From contig JAJPHV010000043.1 in NCBI GenBank assembly GCA_021325095.1, positions 1-34,985 of the forward strand: a stretch of DNA of 34,985 nucleotides, written 5' to 3'. Origin of the DNA: Chloroflexota bacterium (GTDB taxonomy: Bacteria > Chloroflexota > Anaerolineae > Aggregatilineales > UBA2796). Shown here piece by piece: positions 8,686-17,163 of the stretch (its first letter is position 1; every line of letters begins with the position of its first letter). A model generated the notes under the pieces. That model worked only from the letters and a program-made list of their open reading frames with translations. It was not told where the DNA came from and made no database searches. Position numbers and translations under genes: made by a program.

Positions 8686-9756
8686 TTAGTTCCTCCTTTC
8701 TCGTGTGGCGTCTGGCTGGTTAGCTAACTGCGCAGGCTTGTAGCTTTCCAGACACGCACTCGAACAAGACCCGCGCACCACAAGTTCCGGCACAAGGCGG
8801 ATCGTCTCCGGCTCGGTGGAGTGCCCATCGAGATAACGAAACAGGACCTCCACCGCCAAAAGCCCGATTTCATTCGTCGGCTGCCGCACCACGCTCAACG
8901 GTGGCGTGAAGATCGGCGCCCAGTCGTGGTCGTCGAAGCCAATAACCGCTAAATCGTCGGGGATGCGAATGCCAGCTTGTTGCAAAGCGTGCAGGCTGCC
9001 CAGAGTCATCATGTTATTGCCCACGAAGATGGCTGAAGGGCGGCGTGATAGACCCAGAATGTCACGGGTGGTCTTGAATCCGCCTGAGATGTGGGAATTG
9101 CTCCAGCGTACCCATCGCTCGCGTAGAGGCAGACTGTGCGCCTTCAGCGCGTCGCAATACCCGGCATAGCGCTCGTCACTGGTTTTCAATGTGCGCCGTC
9201 CCAGAATCATGGCAATGTCACGATGACCATCGAGAATCAAGTGTTCGATGGCCTGGCGCGTGCCCAGGCGGTTATCGACGCAAACAGTCGAAACCAGCGA
9301 AGGGGACAGTCCTCTGTCGATAAAAACCAGGGGCGTGCCGTGCCGCATAATCTCGCCGAAATGCTCTGCGTCGGAGTCAATGGGCGCGATGATCAAGCCA
9401 TCAACTCGCTTGGCAAGCAGGTTATCGATGATCTTCCGTTCCTGATCGACGTCGGCGTCCGTGTTGCAGACAGTGATCAGATAGCCGCGCTGTAGGGCGG
9501 CGTCGCTGATAGCACGCACGACAGACGTGAAAAACGGGTTCGTGATGTCTGAGACAATAACCCCGATGGAATGGGTGACGTTGGTCGATAGGCTGCGTGC
9601 CAGCGCGCTTGGCCGGTAATGCAGAGTTTCGATGGCCTGCAGCACACGCAGGCGTGTTTCCTCGCTGACAAAACGTGTACCGTTGATGACGTGCGACACA
9701 GTTGCCGACGAAAAACCGGACAGCCTGGCAACGTCACGAATGGTGGTGCGCTTCAC
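8686..9756 (-). CDS. LacI-family transcriptional regulator
   Basis: A DNA-binding repressor of about 356 residues. The N-terminal HTH and hinge read TIRDVARLSGFSSATVSHVI, and then YRPSALARSL. The periplasmic-binding-protein-like effector domain follows: IGVIVSDITNPFFTSVVRAI, LLAKRVDGLIIAP, DDLAVIGFDD and LSVVRQPTNEIG. GTG 9756 gives MKRTTIRDVA, the usual LacI start; TTG 9765 is also possible, and neither has a clear ribosome binding site. It lies 70 bp upstream of dppA on the same strand, so it may be the first gene of the transporter operon, and it faces a divergent enzyme gene with a palindromic operator candidate between them. The likely ligand is the transported compound or its breakdown product. 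Confidence 0.9.
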   Translation of the reverse strand: MKRTTIRDVARLSGFSSATVSHVINGTRFVSEETRLRVLQAIETLHYRPSALARSLSTNVTHSIGVIVSDITNPFFTSVVRAISDAALQRGYLITVCNTDADVDQERKIIDNLLAKRVDGLIIAPIDSDAEHFGEIMRHGTPLVFIDRGLSPSLVSTVCVDNRLGTRQAIEHLILDGHRDIAMILGRRTLKTSDERYAGYCDALKAHSLPLRERWVRWSNSHISGGFKTTRDILGLSRRPSAIFVGNNMMTLGSLHALQQAGIRIPDDLAVIGFDDHDWAPIFTPPLSVVRQPTNEIGLLAVEVLFRYLDGHSTEPETIRLVPELVVRGSCSSACLESYKPAQLANQPDATRERRN

Positions 9757-9782
9757 TGGCGGCAAATCGCTTGGAGCAATTT

Positions 9783-9809
9783 CACACTTCTCAACGAATT
9801 ATAAGTGTG
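9783..9809 (-). promoter_or_regulatory. TATAAT box and 7-bp inverted repeat upstream of the LacI gene
   Basis: On the minus strand TATAAT is complete at 9803-9798, about 40 bases before the LacI start. No good -35 element is visible at the right spacing. The box lies inside an inverted repeat, CACACTT (9783-9789) and AAGTGTG (9803-9809), that could form a hairpin in the leader or bind a regulator. The promoter call rests on the -10 match alone. Confidence 0.4.
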
Positions 9810-9853
9810 GTGACCCTTTCATCGGGGTCGATACCTTACGAGCCATTGATCGA

Positions 9854-9879
9854 TTTAACCGGTTACGTAACCGGATAAA
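9854..9879. promoter_or_regulatory. palindromic operator candidate for the LacI regulator
   Basis: CCGGTTACGTAACCGG at 9859-9874 is a perfect 16-bp palindrome. It extends outward to 26 bp with one mismatched pair, inside the AT-rich flanks common in LacI-family operators. It sits between the divergent LacI gene and the NicX/M29-like gene, where an autoregulating LacI repressor would bind. Binding by this particular LacI protein is inferred. Confidence 0.65.
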
Positions 9880-9947
9880 TGACTTTTCCGGAATTATAGG
9901 GTAAGTTTGGAACAAGGTCAAGCAGACTTTTCGACGGGAGTAACTCC

Positions 9948-10967
9948 ATGAACATGTCACTGGGCGGCGCCGATCTGGTTAGCATGTTCGAACATGAACT
10001 CCGCATGTGTCAGGTCAAAGCAGGCGAAACGGTGCTCATTTTCACGGATCCGCGCTTCATCCACCCGGAATATCCACCTGCGGCCTTCGCGGCGGCGCGC
10101 AGCCTTGGAGCCAATGTCTACATCCTGGTGTCACAGGGCGATCAACGTCTCGAAGACGACCTTGTCCGGGCCGCCTGGAAAAACGCGAACCTGATCCTGG
10201 GCATGAGTATGCTTCCGCGTGGCATCGGCTCGTGGATGTATACCGACACGCACAACGCGGCCCTGGGAGCTGGCGCGCGGGTGTTGATGGTTCAGGAACC
10301 ACTGGAAGTACTGAAGCGAATGCTGCCTATACCGGAGACAAGGCGACGCGGGCTGGCCGGAGCACAGCGGCTTCAAGAGGCCAAAGAGATTCGCGTTGTT
10401 TCAAACGCCGGATCAGACTATGTGTTGCGCAAAGACGGTAGAACGGCGATGTACCAGTGCGGGGTTGCCGACGAGCCTGGCCGGTGGGATCACTGGCCTT
10501 CCGGGTTGGTGACCTGCGCTCCGCTCGAAGACAGCGCCGAAGGAACCTATGTTATCGAGCCGGGGGACGTGCTGCTTGGTTCCTGGCGCTATGCGCAGAG
10601 CCGAATCACGCTCCATCTGGAGAAAGGCCGGATCGTCCGCATCGAGGGTGAGCAGGATGCGCGTCTGCTGGAAGCGCACCTGTCCCGTATTGGCGACGAC
10701 GGTGCTTTTCGTTTTTCTCATGCGGGCTGGGGAATTGATGATCGGGCTGACTGGGGGCACATTGGAATGGATTCGGAGTCACTTTATGGGACGGTCATGG
10801 TCTCGATAGGAAGAAACATTTTTAAGGCTCCGGCTCCCTACTGCGGTCTGGGCGGCTCGAACACTTCAGAGGCCCATTTTGACATTTGCTGTCGAAACAC
10901 CGACCTGTACCTGGATGGCGAACTGATTATCCAGAACGAGCAGTTCGTTGCGAAAGACCTGGGTTAA
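9948..10967 (+). CDS. NicX/M29 aminopeptidase-like metalloenzyme
   Basis: A 339-residue cytoplasmic protein of the fold shared by leucyl aminopeptidase T (M29) and 2,5-dihydroxypyridine 5,6-dioxygenase (NicX). The N-terminal half has the Rossmann-like CQVKAGETVLIFTDP segment. The C-terminal half has DHWPSGLV near 181, SHAGWGIDDRADWGHIG from 257 and HFDICCRNTDLYLDGELI from 310. His258, His310 and Asp312 line up with the NicX iron ligands as I remember them (two His and one Asp). This favours a NicX-like metal site over an active peptidase, but the substrate is unknown. GGGAG precedes the ATG. The gene is divergent from, and probably co-regulated with, the LacI-Dpp operon. Confidence 0.7.
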   Translation: MNMSLGGADLVSMFEHELRMCQVKAGETVLIFTDPRFIHPEYPPAAFAAARSLGANVYILVSQGDQRLEDDLVRAAWKNANLILGMSMLPRGIGSWMYTDTHNAALGAGARVLMVQEPLEVLKRMLPIPETRRRGLAGAQRLQEAKEIRVVSNAGSDYVLRKDGRTAMYQCGVADEPGRWDHWPSGLVTCAPLEDSAEGTYVIEPGDVLLGSWRYAQSRITLHLEKGRIVRIEGEQDARLLEAHLSRIGDDGAFRFSHAGWGIDDRADWGHIGMDSESLYGTVMVSIGRNIFKAPAPYCGLGGSNTSEAHFDICCRNTDLYLDGELIIQNEQFVAKDLG

Positions 10968-11416
10968 CGCAACGTGCGGCCTTATCCGTGAATTGGCCTG
11001 CACGGCTGATTCATTCTCCGGAACCACAGACAAGGGCGATGGCGTCGTGGAAGTGAAGGGCAAGAACCCTATAATGATGAAAAAGCTCGTTCAGTCATGA
11101 CATCAGGCCGCTTGGCGATAGTAATCTGGCCTTATGCGATAGCTTTCCAGGAAACGTTTTGGAATCTGAGGTCGAAAAAATGGGCGTCATTTCGCGGATT
11201 CCCGATCCGATTTTTCCAAGACATTTTCTGACGGTCTATAGATCCGGTAGTTGAAATACAAAGTCTCTCGGATGAGGTAGGCTTAAGCCGAACTCATTGA
11301 CAATAACAAGGGGATTGGAAGCTGGTACGGTCATAACCGTGATTGCTGGTTAAAATCGTTCTGGCAGCACTCCTTAAAATGGGAGTTGCGAGACAACCAT
11401 TGGACGAAGGAGCCAC
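10968..11416. other. gene-free stretch before the IS982 pseudogene
   Basis: No convincing coding frame was found. A bulged hairpin just after the enzyme gene (CGTGCGGCC at about 10974-10982 against GGCCTGCACG at about 10995-11004) could mark the transcript end but lacks a T tract. The rest, from about 11100, probably includes the left arm of the decayed IS982 element, although I could not fix its inverted repeat. Confidence 0.4.
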
Positions 11417-12180
11417 ATGAACGACACCTGTATTGTAACGGCATAGGTCATGATCGGCGACGCGTTGAAAGCCTATGGCTCTGGGATGATAGACGAGCCA
11501 GCAGCATAGCCGAGGAGATTTGACGGCGGGCGTGATAGACGCAAGTATTTTGCATTATCATGAACGGGCGTTGTGCTTGATGACACGGCTGAGCCAGATG
11601 TATGGTCCGAGCGTGTCGCGCTTTGACCGACGCCTGCACACGCTGCGACAGTGGTTGTTTGGGATCATCTGTCTGGTCACAGAAATCTACATCCGGCGGG
11701 AAGCCTTCATCGTCGACAGTATGCCGCTTCCGGCGTGCAACGGTCAAGCCTTTTGTGGCTATTGCGCGGCCAAGATAGTAAAGTTATTCGACTGATATCT
11801 GCTCTTGGTCTGTAGCCCGGTGGGTATCCCGGTGAGTTTTGACCTGCTACGTGCTGCCGAGCATGATTTCACGCCTAATCATGAACTGACTACTGCGTGG
11901 CCTGAAGGCACTATCGTCTTTGGCGACAAAGGTTATGTTTCTGAGCCTGGTGCCCAGACAATTCTGGTGGCAAGGGGTGTTCTCCTTGTGGCCGTTCGTC
12001 GCCGCAACAGGCCCCTTAACTCCTGGCGAGTATGGCCTGCGTCTTTATGGCAAGCATACTGAAACCGCCTATAGTTAAATGGCAGCGGTGGGTGTCCAAC
12101 ATCTTCACGCCCGTACCAATCATGGTTTTGACTTGAAAAGTTATGCCAGCCTACTCGTTCTGGCTTTCACTAACACTATC
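11417..12180 (+). pseudogene. IS982-family transposase, decayed
   Basis: An ATG at 11417, with AAGGAG upstream, begins an IS982-type N-terminus that stops after nine codons. Family-typical pieces then appear in shifted frames: SIAEEI, TAGVIDASILHYHERALCLM, LSQMYGPSVSRFDRRLHTL, EAFIVDSMPLPAC, FCGYCAAK, GIPVSFDLLRAAEHDFTP, FGDKGY and QHLHARTNHGFDLKSYASLL. Several stops, frameshifts and a small internal deletion (between MPLPAC and FCGYCAAK) make it non-functional. The 3' end lies within about 20 bases of the next gene, so the element probably replaced that gene's native upstream region. Confidence 0.85.
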
Positions 12181-12197
12181 CCTGAGTGGCAGTACCT

Positions 12198-13139
12198 ATG
12201 TATATCCGACCCTACCAGGGTGAAGATGAAACTGACGTTCTGGCGGTGTGGCGAAACTCGATGACAGCGGATCGCATCAGTGAAGATGTGTTTCGCACCC
12301 GTGTCCTGCTCGATCCGAATTTCTCTGCGGAAAACCTGCCGGTTGCTGTCGAAGGGGGGCGCGTTGTCGGGTTTGCATTGTGTCTGACACGCCGGGTTCC
12401 ATTTTTCGTACAGGGTCTTGAGCCGGACAGCGCCTGGGTCACCGCATTTGGCGTCCACCCTGACCATCGGCGCAAAGGCATAGGGAGTGCCTTGTTTGGC
12501 AACCTGATTAACCAACTCGCGCGCCAGGGCCGCAAAAAGCTGGAGATTTCCCCCTATGTACCTAACTATTTCGCGCCGGGTGTTGACGTGGACAGGTATC
12601 CTGAGGCCCTTAAGTTCCTGCAGAACAAATTTGACTTCAAGGTAATTGAACGCGCAACGAGCATGGGTGCAAACCTCACTAATTTTCAGATACCGCCAGA
12701 AATCGAAGCGCTTGAGCGCCGGCGGGAACACGACGATGGCATTACGATCCGCATGGTAACAGCAGCCGATCTACCCGATTTGATGCCCTTCATTGAGCGG
12801 TATTTTGGCTGGGATTGGCGGCGTCACGCGCAGGATTACCTGGTGGAGTATTTTGGTGACAGCCCGCACCAGGTTTGCGTACTGGTGGCGCGCAGGCACG
12901 GGGAGGTGATCGGCTTTTGCCAGCAGCGACGCGAACGCTTCGGGCCGTTTGGTGTCCATCCCGATTTCCGCCGCTTGCAGATAGGCCGTTTGCTATTGTT
13001 TCGCTGCCTGGAAGCGATGAGTGCCCGGCAGGTGTATTACGCTTATTTTATGTGGACCGGCGAGGATGCTGCCCGCCTCTACTCGTTGGCCGGATTCCAG
13101 CGTCGGCGCGAGTTTGCCATTCTGCGCAAAGAACTTTAG
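12198..13139 (+). CDS. tandem GNAT-domain N-acetyltransferase
   Basis: A 313-residue protein with two GNAT folds. The first has FGVHPDHRRKGIGSALFGNL near residues 84-103, with a complete acetyl-CoA loop (R-R-K-G-I-G). The second, near the C-terminus, has FGPFGVHPDFRRLQIGRLLL, where the first loop glycine is replaced by Gln, and the usual YSLAGF end motif. The second site may therefore bind CoA poorly or be structural. The acceptor substrate is unknown. ATG 12198 begins the domain cleanly; a GTG at 12186 is in frame. The gene starts directly after the IS982 remnant, so its native promoter may be lost. Confidence 0.85.
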   Translation: MYIRPYQGEDETDVLAVWRNSMTADRISEDVFRTRVLLDPNFSAENLPVAVEGGRVVGFALCLTRRVPFFVQGLEPDSAWVTAFGVHPDHRRKGIGSALFGNLINQLARQGRKKLEISPYVPNYFAPGVDVDRYPEALKFLQNKFDFKVIERATSMGANLTNFQIPPEIEALERRREHDDGITIRMVTAADLPDLMPFIERYFGWDWRRHAQDYLVEYFGDSPHQVCVLVARRHGEVIGFCQQRRERFGPFGVHPDFRRLQIGRLLLFRCLEAMSARQVYYAYFMWTGEDAARLYSLAGFQRRREFAILRKEL

Positions 13140-13616
13140 CAGGCTCAACACGACACAGGCTATGGCTGATTTCGACCCGTATTCGGGCCCTCGATCTGTC
13201 CAACAGCATTGATCACCTCTGCTTTGGCGAGACCCTTTACGGCGTTTCGCGCTGCTACCTCTACACGCGACTGCACCATTGCCGTCAGATGGCAATTGAG
13301 GACGGCGCTCTTCCACCGGAGGAGGTGATTCTGCAAGTTAAGCGGCCCACTGTGAGTATGCGGCGTGGAGATCATGATCGCATTGGCTGTGGCTTCTAGT
13401 TTGTCTGCTGCGAGTAGCGCGGCCTGTCACTGAACCCGGCGCTAAACGCAAGCACATTCAGCAGGACAATCGCCACGCGCGTGCGTATGTTCCAAAACAA
13501 AGGACCTGTGTCAGAGGAAGGATCGCCTATGCTGCGGCTGACGCCAGAGCAGGCCAGATAGTCGTCTCAATGGCGTGTGATCGCCACTTCCGAGACAGCG
13601 GTTAGAAGCTGGTCGC
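13140..13616. other. gene-free stretch, possible decayed coding DNA
   Basis: No family could be recognised on either strand. An open plus-strand frame over 13150-13399 and a short minus-strand frame at 13160-13375 (containing VEVAARNAVKGLAKAEVINA) may be remains of a gene, but neither has a start with a ribosome binding site or a recognisable motif. From 13400 to 13616 nothing was seen. Confidence 0.3.
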
Positions 13617-14750
13617 TCACGCTTTACCTTTCACCCCCTGTTTCCAGGTCTGACGCAGCAGGCCGATTGCAGCCTCGACCAAAGCTTCGGCCACGCCCGG
13701 GCAGAAAGGGGCCTGGTCGTATACGGCAGCTCCCAGGCTTGCCGTATAGCTCGCCTTTTCAAACTCCTCACGCGGCGGCACATAACCGACCAGCCCGTTC
13801 GCATAACAGATCGGTAGCGTGTGCTGGTAGGGCGAGTTCGTGCGGATTGCCAACCCTTGTGCTGCATAAACTTCCGCCGGGATCGCCAGCAATGCCAGCG
13901 ATTGATCAAGCGCGATCACCTGTAGTTGTACATCGATGTAGTCAGGTTGCTGTCCGTCCATGATGCGTTTTTCGAGTGTACGATAATAGCCGAGCCAGAA
14001 GCGCGGCATTGTGACTGTGCCTGTAACGGCCTCGTAGCGCTCATCGCTGTGCTTTCTCCGCCGCGCTTGCGCGGCATAAGTCTTGATCATTTCACGCACC
14101 GTGTCGAGTGGTGGAACATTGTAATGTAAGCGCATAGAGCCTTGCCCAACACGCAGCTGCACTGTGTCCGGCGATAGGGCGTGGAATGACAGGTTGCATA
14201 CGTCCTCGCCAAGCGCCGCGCCAGCGTGTTCCACGTCGTTGAATGTCCCCTGCCCCCACACCTCGCGGTTAGTTACAGGGTCTACGTCTCCGCACGCGCC
14301 ATTAGTGAACAGAATGACGCTGCCAGGATAGCGGCTCGCCAGGTAGCGGCGCAGCGCACCAGGGTAGTCCGCAGAGATCACAGGCTTCGGCCCCAGAATG
14401 ACCGGATGGCAAGCGTAAAAGGCCAGTATAGCCAATGGCCTTTTTGGATCGCCCTCTAGCGCTTCGATCCATAGCGCGCCTACAGTTGGATCGATTACGT
14501 CTTTGCCCGTCCGGTTCCAGGCCAGCCAGTGATGCTCCCCGTACCCGACGCTGATCCGTGCAGGTTGTGCTTTCGCAGCAGCAGCTACTACTGCGCCCGC
14601 CAGATGGCGGCGCGCCATCTGCACGTACTGACGGTCCGCTCTTCCCCATTCACGCATGGGATATATGCTGACTGAGGTGTGCGAGTGCGAAACCGCAACA
14701 AGGACATTTGCACCCGGAATGCCAGTGCGCGCCTGGATTGCCTGGCTCAC
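13617..14750 (-). pseudogene. neutral/alkaline ceramidase-like hydrolase, 5'-truncated
   Basis: The 377 residues match the neutral/alkaline non-lysosomal ceramidase family: an ENVLVAxSHTHS-like segment (ANVLVAVSHSHTSVS), FYACHPVILG, ADYPGALRRYL, FTNGACGDVDP (family form NGAxGDVSP) and, near the end, AIPAEVYAAQGL. Family members usually begin with about 60-80 residues (AGVAKVDITPP and a GV-x-D-P-L-x-A-R segment) before this point. Here those are missing, and the first codon available is a GTG next to an oppositely oriented permease gene. Lost residues may include part of the metal site. It could still be translated, but it is probably inactive. Paralogues in such bacteria may act on substrates other than ceramide. 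Confidence 0.75.
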
Positions 14751-15640
14751 GTGGCGGCGGGTTGATTGCCCGGCGGCAATATTGGGGGCTGCTCTTTGTC
14801 TTACCGACAGTCATCTTCTTCGCGTTTTTCTTTCTATACCCGATCCTCAGCGGCATGTACTACAGCCTGACCGATTTCACTCTCCTGCGCCCGCCTACAT
14901 GGGTCGGGCTGGGCAATTTCGAAGCACTTCTCAAAGATCGGCTTTTTCTTAAATCTGTCACGGTCACGCTCGGATTTGTCCTCGGCACAACGCTTCCCGT
15001 CTGGATTATCTCGCTGCTGGCCGCTGCCGTCTTCTTTCAGAGATTTCGCGGACGCGAAACACTCAAAGTCCTTTTTTTCTCACCAGTGCTGCCATCCCTG
15101 GTCGTCGTTGCCATCGTCTGGCGCGTTCTGCTGCATCCCAATGGAATCCTGACTACCCTGCTCAGGCCGCTGAGTGGCCTGGGCGAAATAAACTGGCTCA
15201 ACGATCCCACCCTGTCACCCATTACGATGATCTTGATCAACGACTGGACGATCATCCCATTTTACATGCTGATCTGGCTGGCCGGGCTGAGCGGACTCCC
15301 GCCAGAACTGCTGGATGCAGCACGGGTCGATGGTGCGAACTGGTTTCAGTCCTTCCTGCGGATTCAACTGCCGCTACTGCGACCAACGGCGGTCTTCGTG
15401 GCGACGATCACGACTATCAACGCATTTCAAGGGTTCACGCTACAGTATGCGATCAGTCCGGGGCGCGGTGGGCCTATCGACGTCAATACGACGATGGGAC
15501 TGCTCATCTGGAAGTATGGTTTCCAGTTTTACCGCATGGGCAGCGCGTCAGCGGTATCCGTCGTGCTGTTTGCCTTGATCATGATAGTTACTGCCGTCCA
15601 GTTGTTATGGAGCCGGGGTGATCAGTTCTCGCTGAACTAG
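14708..15640 (+). CDS. sugar ABC transporter permease, MalF-like
   Basis: A CUT1-type inner-membrane permease. The domain begins RRQYWGLLFVLPTVIFFAFF, then FLYPILSGMYYSLTDFTLL, and contains about six helices and an EAA loop (PPELLDAARVDGANWFQSFL). Only the residues from about 14765 belong to the family. The preceding ~18 codons are antisense to the truncated ceramidase gene, so the native start has probably been lost. A TTG at 14708 with AGGA upstream and a TTG at 14762 are the possible starts. It is followed 12 bp later by a MalG-type partner. No binding-protein gene is adjacent. Confidence 0.85.
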   Translation: MHPECQCAPGLPGSRGGGLIARRQYWGLLFVLPTVIFFAFFFLYPILSGMYYSLTDFTLLRPPTWVGLGNFEALLKDRLFLKSVTVTLGFVLGTTLPVWIISLLAAAVFFQRFRGRETLKVLFFSPVLPSLVVVAIVWRVLLHPNGILTTLLRPLSGLGEINWLNDPTLSPITMILINDWTIIPFYMLIWLAGLSGLPPELLDAARVDGANWFQSFLRIQLPLLRPTAVFVATITTINAFQGFTLQYAISPGRGGPIDVNTTMGLLIWKYGFQFYRMGSASAVSVVLFALIMIVTAVQLLWSRGDQFSLN

Positions 15641-15652
15641 AAGGGCATCGGC

Positions 15653-16555
15653 ATGGCTAATCCTCCGCACGTTGTAGCCAAACAGATCGGGACAGGAGAA
15701 CGCGCGACGTTCTTGGAGGAGCGCCTCCGCAAACGGATGCGCAGCCTGGTCTGGTTTACGATTGCGCTGGTGCTGGCAGTTTCGTTCTTTTTCCCGCTTT
15801 ACATTATGGTGAGCAGCAGTTTCAAAGCCGAAGAAGAAGTCCTGACGACACCCATCCACTGGTTCCCGGAAAAGTTCCAGGGTCTGGAGCAGTACCGGAA
15901 GGCGTTTGAGGTCGTGCCGCTGCTGCGCTTTTTCTTCAATAGCGCGCTAATGGCGTCAATCGATGTGGTGGTCACCGTCATATTTTCGGCGCTGGCGGGC
16001 TATGGCTTCGCCAAGTTCCGATTTTGGGGGCGGCGTTTCTTCTTCTTTTTCGTCCTCAGCACCATGACCGTCCCGTTTCAGATTCTGCTCGTGCCTCTCT
16101 TCATCGAGGTGCGCAACCTGGGATGGGATAACAGTTACGCAGGGCTGATCATTCCCGGCATCATGAATGCGTTTGGCGTATTCATGATGCGCCAGTTTGC
16201 GTATGCCATCCCGGACGAGCTGTTGGATGCGGCGCGCATCGATGGAGCAAGTGAGCCACGCATCTTCTGGCAGGTGGTCTTCCCGCTGCTGGCCCCGGCC
16301 TCAGCCAGTCTTGCGGTCATAATCTTCCTGTTTAGCTGGAACAACTTCCTCTGGCCGCTGGTGGTGATCAAGGATCAGATATACGCGACGATTCCGGTTG
16401 GTATCACGGTCTTCACACAACCGCACAGTGCCGAACCGCAGTGGGCGGTGGCAATGGCTGTTTCGACGCTGGCGACCCTGCCGGTGGCGTTGCTTTTCGT
16501 GTTTTTCCAGCGCTATTTCATCCAGGGGATGGTCCTATCTGGACTAAAAGGCTGA
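15653..16555 (+). CDS. sugar ABC transporter permease, MalG-like
   Basis: A 300-residue CUT1 permease with the usual MalG order: an N-terminal helix (FTIALVLAVSFFFPLYIMVS), the SSFKAEEEV segment, and the EAA loop ([20 protein letters not shown]) near the middle, ending in the family-typical QRYFIQGMVLSGLKG. It forms a heterodimer with the product of the preceding gene. The ATPase is absent here and would be a shared MsmK/UgpC-type protein encoded elsewhere. An IS630 remnant begins within about 40 bases of its stop, where a binding-protein or enzyme gene might be expected. Confidence 0.93.
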   Translation: MANPPHVVAKQIGTGERATFLEERLRKRMRSLVWFTIALVLAVSFFFPLYIMVSSSFKAEEEVLTTPIHWFPEKFQGLEQYRKAFEVVPLLRFFFNSALMASIDVVVTVIFSALAGYGFAKFRFWGRRFFFFFVLSTMTVPFQILLVPLFIEVRNLGWDNSYAGLIIPGIMNAFGVFMMRQFAYAIPDELLDAARIDGASEPRIFWQVVFPLLAPASASLAVIIFLFSWNNFLWPLVVIKDQIYATIPVGITVFTQPHSAEPQWAVAMAVSTLATLPVALLFVFFQRYFIQGMVLSGLKG

Positions 16556-16589
16556 TAGTGGCCCACCGCACGGGCGTGATCGGCGGACG

Positions 16590-16880
16590 TGGAACTGTTG
16601 GGAACCATCCACGCCGCGTGGGATAATGCTGGTACGCATCACGATAATGCAATCGAGGCCATGGTGCGCGGGGCGGCAGGACGGTTGCGCTCCTCTATCT
16701 GCCTGCTCACAGCTCCTGGTTGAACCCCATTGAGCGCTTTTGGCAGCAGTTTTCACCATGAGTGCATTGTGAACTGTTCGAGGCGTTCAAGCGTTGCTGG
16801 CGGCTTCCCGCGATTTCCTTGGCCGCTGTAACCAATACCCGGACAAGGTGCTTTCCGTTGGCAGGGTTCATCCAGCATGA
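16590..16880 (+). pseudogene. IS630-family transposase, C-terminal remnant
   Basis: Three frames together read as the end of an IS630 DDE transposase. IHAAWDNAGTHHDNAIE carries the second catalytic Asp, LPAHSSWLNPIERFWQQFSP carries the catalytic Glu and is the family hallmark, and FLGRCNQYPDKVLSVAGF is the tail. A stop follows FSP, and frameshifts separate the pieces. The N-terminal two thirds are missing. Confidence 0.8.
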
Positions 16881-17163
16881 CTTGTTTGCTTGCCCTCAGT
16901 TTGTTCTGATTGCCACCTGGTCAGGACAAACGGCCTCGACGTGTGCAATGCCCTCAAGACGGAACCGGCTTGCGGACCATGTGGATCATTACACTGATCC
17001 TTCACAGCCGGAACAAAGGCTCAAGGCTTATCGACGCAGACACATGGACAAGTTGCTTGATGAACTTGAATTGCTGCGAAAGGTCTATGCTCCATCTGTC
17101 CATCGGGTACGAATGCTGGTGAAGGAGCCGACCCGTGCTGCGTTACGGTATTTGCTCAATTGA
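16881..17163 (+). other. unassigned stretch with a weak open frame
   Basis: A frame continuing from the IS630 remnant stays open to a TGA at 17161 and encodes an arginine- and leucine-rich helical stretch (RLKAYRRRHMDKLLDELELL). It has no good start, and its end overlaps the convergent STAND gene stop. It may be part of a decayed mobile element or a remnant gene; no family is recognised. Confidence 0.2.

Noticed and set aside
10974..11004. Intrinsic terminator after the NicX-like gene
   Set aside because: The hairpin has a bulge and no T tract, so it is only mentioned as a possible transcript end.
14226..14459. Small plus-strand open frames opposite the ceramidase-like gene
   Set aside because: These are shadows of the minus-strand coding frame, which carries recognisable family motifs.
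16762..17163. A separate 133-residue plus-strand gene
   Set aside because: Its first third is an off-frame reading of the IS630 remnant, it has no ribosome binding site, and only an uninformative helical stretch remains.
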